NCBI GenBank assembly: GCA_036362985.1
Contig: JAYGXS010000004.1
Location: 33,849,007 to 33,913,006, forward strand
Reading direction: 5' to 3'
DNA length: 64,000 nt
DNA from: Ligula intestinalis
Lineage: Eukaryota > Platyhelminthes > Cestoda > Diphyllobothriidea > Diphyllobothriidae
The position numbers and the translations under genes are program-made. Under the pieces are notes generated by a model that was not told the origin of the DNA, ran no database searches, and saw only the letters and a list, made by a program, of their open reading frames with translations. Positions 56,166-64,000 of this stretch are shown in pieces; position 1 is the stretch's first letter; each line of letters opens with the position of its first letter.

Positions 56166-59100
56166 CTTATTTTAACTCGCAAAGCAACCATCTGTGGCTA
56201 AAAAATCCAAAACTGTACTAAAAAGTAAACGAAACCTTACTAAAATATCGAAACAAAGATAAAGTAAAATTAAAAAATTCAAAATAAGTCTGACACACAA
56301 GCCAAAGTAAGAAAACTTAATGATACGCGAAATGCTTAGCAAAGACTTAACAGAATAATAAAAAACTATAGGCAAATTGGTTTTGTTTCTCTTTTTATAC
56401 ATAGCGCGCCAATTAAACTTCCACCCACCAATGGATGGAATATCCTGCGATCATTCCACATCGTAAACAATAGTTAGAACCTAACTGATTTATCCTTTTT
56501 GAATTTCTTTCTTACTTCAGAAGTTCAGGAGATAAGAGCAAAGTCTTCATAGTACAAGACACAGGTAAACGAAGAGAAGATTAAACTCCCCTTTTTCTCT
56601 GGCAACCAAAGGGCATAATTCCATTCTAAAAAACGCTGTTGTTCCTGATCCCTCGCAACTGCACCAAACCACGGACCTGGTATTATTTTTTAACGAAAAG
56701 ATATGAGCAGAGCTTAAACCTGTCTAATGCATTCAACTTTGCCTTGCTCCTGTCGAATCCATGAACGCGCGCTGTCCCGACCTAAAACTGGATTCCGAGT
56801 TGGCAGGGGTCAATTGCTCAAAGGAGTAGACTTTATGCAGCAGTCTGGAACCCAGCTTAAATTCCTATATGGGATCTAATGGCTGGTGTGTTAGAAGATA
56901 TTCGCGTGGACGTTTAATTTAGGTCACTAAACATATATTTTTGGGAAACTGCCTACTTATTCTGTAACAGTAGGTATACTTGATTTTAATAACTAAGTAA
57001 TACAACATGACCGATATTTCGACATGCACACTGCCCGACTAGGAATATGGATGCTTTCTAGGATACTTTCAAGACAGACAGATCGCTTGTGTGTTTTGCA
57101 ACTGGCTATTTTATTTATCAGCTGCCTATTCATGCACCTCTGGTGTTTCAGTATAAGGGAAGACGGTGGAGTTCACGAAAGTGCAGCACTATTAGAAGTA
57201 AAAATAAGAAATGGAATACTATTAAACTTTCGCGAAGCTAACCTACCGCCCTCTATCTTGCCTCGAGCCTGCATTCACCACCTCCTGGACTATATCTACC
57301 AAATACGTCGAAGTCAGCTAACTGGCGTGTCTTTGCAAGCGGAGGAAAGCTTATAACAGTGTATGATTTAACCGCAGACCACTCTCTTTTTTGTATTTTT
57401 AAAGTGTAACCGTCTCTTTGCTTTCTAAAATTACGAATTTGGAAGAAAAGTAGCGGAAGAATCGCTAAATAGGTTGCTCCAACCACTTAAGGCCTCCTGT
57501 ATCCTCTCACAGCTCTGGCAATGAAGCCCAATTACCACCCAACATAGAGTTATCGATAGACATAACATTTTCGTTCCCGATCCAAAATTATAAGTTAAGC
57601 CTGTGGGACTGAATAAAATCCAGCTAAGCTGTTGCAGATGCCAAGAAAGGTACACGGACACCTTGGAATACAGACAAGAAGCATCGATTCCATCGACAGT
57701 GTCATTTTCGTGTTCGACCGGGTGTAGGCTAGAATTTTGGGAGTACTTCGACAGTAGAAGCATAGTGACAGATATAAGGAGGTCGTCTGTCGAAATCAAT
57801 CACCTCCGTAAATTGGTTGGACCTCCTTTTGACACGGGAAATGTCGAACCAACACTGTGACTGCGTTTGACTATACGCTCCTCTTTTCATTCTGAGGAAT
57901 GATACTTTTTTGGCATCATGACGGAGTGCGTTGACGTTTTCATCCGCTTAAATACGAACATGCACTTTTGATCGATGCTAAGGAGAGATGTTTGTGCACA
58001 AGTAACAGTGTACCTAATAGGCTGGTTCGAGGAAGAGAAGGAGGAGAAGTAGGATAAATCTTTGTCCAACGAGCTTATGGTGGACTTGGTGAATGAGAAG
58101 GCGATTCATGCGAAATATCTCACTGCCTCCTTCTCTCAGAAAAAAAGAAAAGGACTTTTACATTTGGCATTGACTGAAAATATAAGCCGATATTTTTATG
58201 ATTATGGAATGCATAGTTATGTTATTTACATCGGTATGCTTTATAATCATTTTGCTTGTGGTAAAGCGAGGTTAATGATGGGTTTTAGGTTAGGGGTAGC
58301 ATTAAAATAAGGGTGAAGGAATACTTTGGAATTTATGGTTTTGATTAGTATAAGAGTTATGGGTGGGTTTGACTGCGTCATACCATCCTAAACAATTCGG
58401 CCTCCTTTAACCAATAATTTCGGCTTTTTTTATTGCCGCCCGTTTCCGCGCTCTCTTCAAATTATGCATCTGTTTCAGTTGCCATTTTGAAAACTTAAAC
58501 CAAAAATGACAGAAACGTCAGGTTTTGCACTAAAGTCCGTTCATCCACATGACTAATAAATTTCATTTTAGAATTTTTACCGTATTACTGGAGTCTCTGT
58601 GCTCTTATTTCTCGACGGGCCTTTAGATTAAAGCCTCATCAGTTAAAATTCAGAATAAGGACCGCTAAAAAATATGTAAACCTCTGGTGCCTACTCCTAT
58701 TTTATAAACTATCTTCAGCGAGACAGCCTCCATCCTCGCGTTTTGATAATCATGAGTTTAAATTCGCAAGCGTGCGTCAAGCATTCCTTGCAATACACAT
58801 GAAGCCATAGGTCTGTTGTCTTGCCGTTAAGGATTGTCATATTTGTCGGTCTAAGAGGGTTGATAATCTACTTCCTTACACACGAGCAACTGCGCATTAA
58901 GGGGCCTATCGTTGGTTCCTGTAAACCTTTGTATAGAAATCAGTACTGCTACAGAATGAATACTTGTAGCTTATTGAGGGTGGCAGCTGCTTGACGATGA
59001 CGTTATCCACGCTGTCCCTCCAGACACAATTGTTTTGTTCCGTTTTCTGTAGATTAAACCACAGATTTTAAGGAAAGGGTCCTTAGTGTCAGCCACTGAT

Positions 59101-60820
59101 TTCTGGCAGCAGAACTATTTACTTCATTGCCGGAACTTTTCACTTCGTACCGGAGTCCATCGCCGGAGGTAATAGCAGCAACGAAGCAGGTGCCAGCTAT
59201 GGGGAAGTTTGCAAATCACCAATCAGTAACGCGGATGTGAAGGTGATTGCGCAGAATTTTGTATGCCATCGTCTAATTGATGCCAAGACTGACTGACATC
59301 CCGTCCGAGGCCGAGGCTCCAATCAGGGCTCGGCCTACCCTCTTTCTGGCGTAAGCAATTACCGTATTGACTGCAAAGTAAGACTCGTGGTCCACCTCAA
59401 AGGTGTGTGAGCAGCAACTTGTTATGGTTCGCCCACTCGTCACACACTCCACTAGTGTTAGGGTATGCGTGATTTTAGCGTACTTTCAGTCTGGCCTATG
59501 TAATTACAGGACAGTTAAGGCAGAATATAGGTTATAATGCGCCTGACTGTTTTCTTAGATTAATCGGTCTTCAATTCCATTCAGGTCGGTAATTATACAA
59601 CACCCTTAAAGGCTACCGTCTATTTTGTTGCGATTTTATCTCTTAGGATGGACTCTTGCATTAACTTGACTGCACAGATAAATAAGCAAATGCTTCCGAT
59701 GCTCAATCAGATCGCTTTTTAACTCAAACAAACACTCAGAATTCGAGAATTTGTTTCCACTCGTACAAGATAGATTGAGACTGACAGCTCTCGTCTTAGG
59801 ACTTCTATCACAATCTCACGAATGAATGGTCCGCGAATGTTGATTAACCTGAAGTGGTATCACGTTTTACTAATGTAGGTTCATTTACACTCCCGGAAGA
59901 GGATCCTTGTTTCCCTAAACTCCTAATCTCAGTTTTATGAGAAGTAGGAATCCACACTCCAGAAAAGATGTTTAATTTTGTCAGCGCTGTGCATCCGGGA
60001 CAACTAGGACAGCCTGAGACTGCAGGAAAAATTCCGACCTACCTGCCACAGCACAAAACAAAGAATTGAGGTACAATTTGCTCCCCTCCCAGTCTCTCTA
60101 TCTCCGTCCCCTCAGAGCGCGCTGTTCCTCAAGCTCCAGTCGACTTGTGCTGGTACCTGCAGTGCAGAAACAGACTTTCAGCTGCCGTCGTTGATGATGA
60201 TACCGCGGTTATGGCTTCCCTCGAGGTCCATAGCTCTATTCGCATGACAGCGGGGTAGCTTTGTTCAGTTTAATTAAAGCATTTGACAAGTGCGGCACTT
60301 TAGACGGCTCCCCCCACCCCCTCCCGGTCTTTTCTAGTGTACCTTTTGCACAGCGCGAACATTAAGCCGCTGAGTGAAAATGGGATGGTAGTGACATCCA
60401 TGATACCAGGGTAGGCGGGGGGAGCTGGGGGTGGTCTTAACCACAGGTAAAGGATACTGAATACGGAACTCCAACGGTGGGGCAGAATGCACACCCACGG
60501 CCCCTGGCGCCAGACGCGAACGTTAAAAATGGTCATGCTGCCCTGGACAAGCATCCGCGTGACTAAGATGTGAGTCGACCGTGGTCTTTTTAAAAACGTA
60601 AACAGCACCAGCTGGTTGTTGTCCTGAGTGCTGGGGCTTCCTCTGTTTTTGCACACCGACCAGTCTCACACTGCAAAGTGCTCAGTCGTCCAGCAGTTAG
60701 TCGCGAATTTTGTAAAAGACAGAGAATGCCAGAGCACCACTGATCTCCCCCTTTGACCACAGTCTTAAAATGAAACATCACAGTACATCAGAGCATTACC
60801 AACGGAACAAGGGTGAGTGG
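56166..60820. other. no gene recognised
   Basis: Open frames are short and unrecognised (for example 57,603-57,860 +, 57,431-57,799 minus). A GGTTAG-type degenerate tract lies at 58,265-58,315. A CTGATGA-plus-hairpin motif lies at 58,618-58,642 (minus). A C-rich patch starts at 60,307. Confidence 0.4.
58600..58642 (-). ncRNA. doubtful hammerhead-like relic
   Basis: The minus strand has exact CTGATGA (58,642-58,636) followed by a strong hairpin GGCTTTA/TAAAGGCC. The next bases are CGTCGAGAAATAAG, so GAAA is not at the required position. AATAA follows, as in the other hammerhead repeats. It may be a decayed member or chance. Confidence 0.2.
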
Positions 60821-60825
60821 GTCGG

Positions 60826-60950
60826 CAGTTTCTGGTTTATTACTCATCATCAGCCAGCCATACGCGAGCCCAGGTGTTCCATCTCACGAGGCTCAAACTC
60901 ACAGCCTGTTGATTATAATTCGGTAGCCTTAGACAACGAGCCGCGGGTGG
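60826..60950 (-). repeat. diverged tRNA-like SINE fragment
   Basis: The minus strand has GGCTCGTTGTCTAAGG (about 60,943-60,928) as an A-box-like word and GTGAGTTTGAGCC (60,903-60,891) as a B-box-like word. About 40 nt later comes CTGATGA (60,853-60,847), and GAAAC at 60,832-60,828. The order matches the 63-kb units, but stem II does not pair convincingly. Read as an old relative. Confidence 0.35.
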
Positions 60951-61547
60951 TTTGACCTTTTGGTTGTGTTCGAGGCTCGAGTGTGAGCCACAGGGCACAA
61001 GGGAACGACTGTGTCCCTAGAAGCGATCGATGAGACCCACACTAATATGCCAAAGCAAGCCCAAATTAGGAAGTTGGACTTCTACCCGACAGATCTCCGT
61101 TTGCAACCTCAAGGATTACAATATCTGAACCAATGATGGCTATGAAACCAGAACTGGTCATTCCAGCCACCCTTGTCATTGGCGGTTGTATTATTTCTGC
61201 ATGTTAAACTAGCCGTTGTGTAACTGCAAGCGGGACTTGGAAGTGAGGCACATGGTGGAACAGGACAATTATACTCATGGTTAAATATTAGAATCTCAGC
61301 TCATTTGCCTTTCTGAGCCGACTTTATACTGTGTGTACTACAGAATGCGCCATAAAATCGGACCGTAAGTGCGTCTCTTGAAGCATAAACACCGCACCCT
61401 CACCCCCCGTGAAAGCAATTTTCCGTGAATGTGGCACAAACACTAGCACAATGCAAGCGTCATCATTCAATCACGTTCATAATGCTGGTACACGTGAAAA
61501 TTCCAGTTCCAGGATGTAGGTGAGAGGAAGCAGATGTGATCGCAGGG

Positions 61548-61655
61548 AAGAGCATTTTATTTGACTGACGTTTCAAATCCATCGTGAGTCCAGCATCAGA
61601 GATAATAGCAGAAACGGATAATTCGTGCACAGGTAGTTGCAGTATTTATAGGGTG
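61548..61655 (-). repeat. single hammerhead-bearing arm (PLE-LTR-like)
   Basis: On the minus strand: CTATAAATAC (61,651-61,642), about 50 bp, CTGATGC (61,599-61,593), a weak stem II region, GAAACGTC (61,574-61,567), then AATAAA about 10 nt on. It aligns with both 16.8-kb and 17.47-kb arms, including sequence beyond the ribozyme (TTCC, CAGCGATC-like). No inverted partner was found nearby. Confidence 0.5.
61567..61599 (-). ncRNA. hammerhead-like core with intact GAAAC-GTC
   Basis: CTGATGC differs from CUGANGA only at the last base. GAAAC and GTC are exact. Stem II (GGACTC versus GGATTT) needs G-U pairs and has one mismatch. Probably derived from an active ribozyme but weakened. Confidence 0.4.
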
Positions 61656-62817
61656 CAGTCGCTAGTCTACTACATACCTAAGTCAATTAATGGCTTCCCA
61701 TACATCGAGAATGATCACCCTCTGGTGCAATAATTTCTCGACGGTCAGTATGCGGGTCTTTATTTCCTGAAATTTTCATAATCCGCGTTGGATGTTAGCC
61801 TCATAACTGCCCAGCCATTTAGCTCCCTTGCATTGGCGTCGGGGATTGTGTTTGCCAAAGAAATCCAGATTGGTTACTTGTTTAGCTAAAACTTAGTCTT
61901 AACACCGAATTGCAGTTGGGGTATGATTATGCTTGTTTCGAGACTGTGGCTCCTGAAGGCAGAATTCAAGCAACTCGTTGCTCACATGCTTGTCAACTTT
62001 CGAGATAATGTCATCTTTTCCGACTCTTTCATGCGTGGCCGGGTCTCCGTGAATGAGCCACGACTTAAGGATTGACGTCATTTCTCCGCATTGCTCCTGT
62101 GTGTTCGGACACGATTGTCACTCATAATGGGGATTTACTTATTACATTGCATTGGTTAAAAACTTACTCACAGGGGCTTATGTCTTTATCTTAAAGGGTT
62201 CAAGGTTTGGTGGAAAATGTACAAGTCAGAGTTGTGTGTCTCCTTTTGGGACGATGTGATTGGGGTTTTGTGCTGCTAATGTCCTTTTAGCAGACGATAT
62301 AAATATGCTGCAGTCCCAATCTATAACTGCTTCCATTTTATGGTTTACACTACAAACAAGCGCAGAATTAAGACTCAGTACGTGTAAATGTATCATCCTC
62401 GAGTAAATAGCCAAACATTGGCTGAATCGCCGTAGTTAAAATGCAATAAGTCAAAAGTGAAATGCCGGGGTTGATAAACAATTAAAGAATTATATCCAAG
62501 AGGAGTGAGAAACAACCAAGGAAACGGGATGGTCGGGGTTGCAGATCCCTTTAAAGTCGTATGCTTTGCGGTAACCTTAAAGTCATTGTAAACAAGCTTT
62601 TAATTGTGATATAAGTTTTCAGGCGTAGACAGCTACATATTTTACCATGCGTAACTCCGGAAATTGCTTTGAAGTAAAAATGTGCCACATTGCAAGCAAC
62701 CAAAGAAACACTTGACGTTCATTTTTCAACGAAATATGCTTTCATGAGGCAGTTCTTTTGAACTCAAACTGCTGACATAATTTAAGTTATGTCATATGAG
62801 TATTCCGGCTTAGACAA

Positions 62818-62871
62818 GGCACCGTGATACAGCTATTTCGGGCTAGTGGCCCTCATCAGCCATGGGTAGCC
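62818..62871 (-). ncRNA. hammerhead-like ribozyme, tandem unit 1
   Basis: The minus strand has exact CTGATGA (62,859-62,853), stem II GGGC/GCCC around CACTA, GAAAT, helix III ATA/TAT around GCTG, then C as cleavage base. Helix I uses GGC/GCC and ACC/GGT with a bulge, but the pairs nearest the core are poor (an A-G mismatch, then G-C and U-G). Core boxes and helices II and III are complete. Confidence 0.6.
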
Positions 62872-62896
62872 AACTCTAGTGTAGCAGCTGAAATTG

Positions 62897-62970
62897 CCGC
62901 CGCACCCGAGTTTCGAATTCGCACCTCGCCGGTCAGGGGCAGATGTCCTAACCATTGAGCCATCGAGGTC
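62897..62970 (-). promoter_or_regulatory. tRNA-like pol III promoter, tandem unit 1
   Basis: The minus strand starts GACCTCGATGGCTCAATGGTTAGG: A box TGGCTCAATGG. About 30 nt on lies the B box AATTCGAAACTC (consensus GGTTCGANNCC). It looks like a degenerate tRNA used as an internal promoter rather than a functional tRNA. Confidence 0.65.
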
Positions 62971-63179
62971 AATGTCTAGCCGGTTGTAGATCGGGAGGAT
63001 ATATTAATTGTTTGTGCACCGATCTATTCCTCAGGATGCGCCAATCCTGGGATAATGCTTTTGCGAGTCGGATCAACCAACTGTGTTCCGCAAAGCTACT
63101 GATAATTGATATGTTACTAGCCAACAGTCAGTAACACATTTTTTTATGTTTTGTCATATGAATAGTCCGGCTTAGACAA

Positions 63180-63233
63180 GGCACCGTGATATAGCTATTT
63201 CGGGCTATTCGCCCTCATCAGCCATGGGTAGCC
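63180..63233 (-). ncRNA. hammerhead-like ribozyme, tandem unit 2
   Basis: Exact CTGATGA (63,221-63,215), stem II GGGC/GCCC around GAATA, GAAAT, helix III ATA/TAT around GCTA, then C. Relative to unit 1, changes fall in the loops (CACTA to GAATA, GCTG to GCTA) while all core boxes and paired bases are kept. That is the pattern expected if the RNA fold is selected. Confidence 0.6.
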
Positions 63234-63257
63234 AACTCTAGTGTAGCAGCTGAAATT

Positions 63258-63332
63258 GCCGCCGCACCCGAGTTTCGAACTCGCGCCTCGCCGGTCAGGG
63301 GCAGATGTCCTAACCATTAAGCCATCGAGGCC
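63258..63332 (-). promoter_or_regulatory. tRNA-like pol III promoter, tandem unit 2
   Basis: The minus strand starts GGCCTCGATGGCTTAATGGTTAGG, with A box TGGCTTAATGG and B box GAGTTCGAAACTC (closer to consensus than in unit 1). Its first 18 bases resemble the head of the SINE at 52.65 kb, suggesting a common tRNA ancestor. Confidence 0.65.
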
Positions 63333-63500
63333 GATGTCTAGCCGGTTGTAAATTGGGAGTATATATTATTTGTTTGTGCACCGATCTATTCCTCAGGATG
63401 CGCCAATCCTGGGATAATGCTTTTGCGAGTCGGATCAACCAACTGTGTTCCGCAAAGCTACTGATAATTGACATGTTACTAGCCAACTGTCAGTAACACA

Positions 63501-64000
63501 GCCTCGGCTCAGCCTCTAAAGTGGTTTTATGAGCGCTACGCGGAGCGGTGATCATGGCTGTGACACCCGACCGGGTTGTGTTGTGGCGCGCGCAGACGGT
63601 TTCGCCAGTTCTTTCAGCCACTGTGCCCAGTCAACATCAGACAAATGGCCAGCTCAGCTGATGGCCTGATGCTAAAGGCCGGGGAGGGAGTGAGGTCAAC
63701 ATCTCAGTATTTTTTCCTCAATATAAAAAAACCTGACGCGCTTGAAGCTTTCCCGGCACGCTAAAAACCGTGGCTCTGAAGGTTGACAACTGACTGGTCA
63801 ACTCTGACCGTGCGGTAAGCCCAGTATGTGTCGCTTTATGTGGAGTGAATGACTGGCAGATTGATAGTCAGGCTGAAATTTTTTATACCAAATGTGGTCT
63901 TTATGACACTCCAACTCAACTGGAATCCAAGCAGCTCCCTTAAATTGTTGTGATTTTTTGGTTTTGTTGACCAAAAGTGTGTGGGCTTGCATCCTCTCCA
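63501..64000. other. window edge, no gene recognised
   Basis: A GC-richer start (63,501-63,700) with a short open frame (63,576-63,764, +) that matches nothing known. No RNA gene or repeat boundary is evident. Confidence 0.35.

Larger units (their letters stand above)
62791..63500 (-). repeat. two tandem 362-bp units with tRNA promoter and hammerhead
   Basis: Unit 1 is 62,791-63,152 and unit 2 is 63,153-63,500; homologous points are exactly 362 bp apart and differ at only a few sites. Transcribed on the minus strand, each unit has a tRNA-like pol III promoter followed about 25 nt later by a hammerhead-like core. This arrangement parallels the Schistosoma Sm-alpha element, a tandem, pol III-driven, hammerhead-containing SINE. 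Ribozyme cleavage of a multimeric transcript would release unit-length RNAs (inference). Confidence 0.8.

Noticed and set aside
60826..60855. Hammerhead call at the 60.8-kb SINE fragment
   Set aside because: CTGATGA and GAAAC are present in order but the 14 bases between them do not form a stem.
1..64000. CRISPR arrays, bacterial operons, Shine-Dalgarno sites, rRNA genes, LTR retrotransposons
   Set aside because: No regularly spaced repeats, no gene clusters, no rRNA sequence, and no paired direct LTRs or gag-pol frames were seen; GT-AG introns show a eukaryotic source.

Overview
The window reads as intron-bearing, repeat-dense animal nuclear DNA (roughly 40% GC by eye). A parasitic flatworm (trematode or cestode) is the best guess, for two reasons. 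The only confident host gene is a doublecortin-like-kinase (DCLK-type) catalytic domain split over five exons. The repeats also include tRNA-promoter units carrying hammerhead-ribozyme-like cores, an arrangement known from Schistosoma (the Sm-alpha element). No bacterial signature is present. Species-level assignment is inference.

Layout. From 1 to 16.7 kb I find only a trinucleotide microsatellite and unassigned DNA. At 16.74-17.53 kb and 21.98-22.40 kb lie two small elements built from head-to-head arms; each arm has a TATA-like box, a hammerhead-like core and, where preserved, an AATAAA signal. A minus-strand Helitron fills 24.7-30.5 kb. Its coding region is recognisable from start to end (N-terminal QET-type repeats, Cys-rich segment, HUH Rep nuclease with two tyrosines, Pif1-type helicase) but is broken by stops and frameshifts. 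It is interrupted at 29.35-29.52 kb by a 171-bp repeat with an 11-bp target duplication. A relative of that repeat lies at 40.77-40.95 kb. From 31 to 40.7 kb no gene is recognisable.

Two related elements of about 1 kb with very long inverted ends lie at 41.1-42.1 and 49.25-50.28 kb. Between them, at 43.38-45.93 kb, is a 5'-truncated Penelope-like element (reverse transcriptase plus GIY-YIG endonuclease). It is flanked by two inverted arms of exactly 841 bp each that are almost identical, and each arm carries a hammerhead-like core.

The DCLK-type kinase exons run on the plus strand from 50,571 to 54,227, encode a complete-looking 269-residue catalytic region, and keep all core catalytic motifs. 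The doublecortin domains expected upstream were not found in the window. A tRNA-derived SINE sits in the last intron. From 54.2 to 62.8 kb I see only repeats, including another hammerhead-bearing arm at 61.6 kb. At 62,791-63,500 two tandem 362-bp units each carry, on the minus strand, a tRNA-like pol III promoter followed by a hammerhead-like ribozyme.

The unifying theme is that at least four distinct repeat classes here carry sequences resembling hammerhead ribozymes. Several share one architecture: promoter, ribozyme, polyadenylation signal. All ribozyme calls come from motif and helix inspection by eye, not from covariance-model searches.
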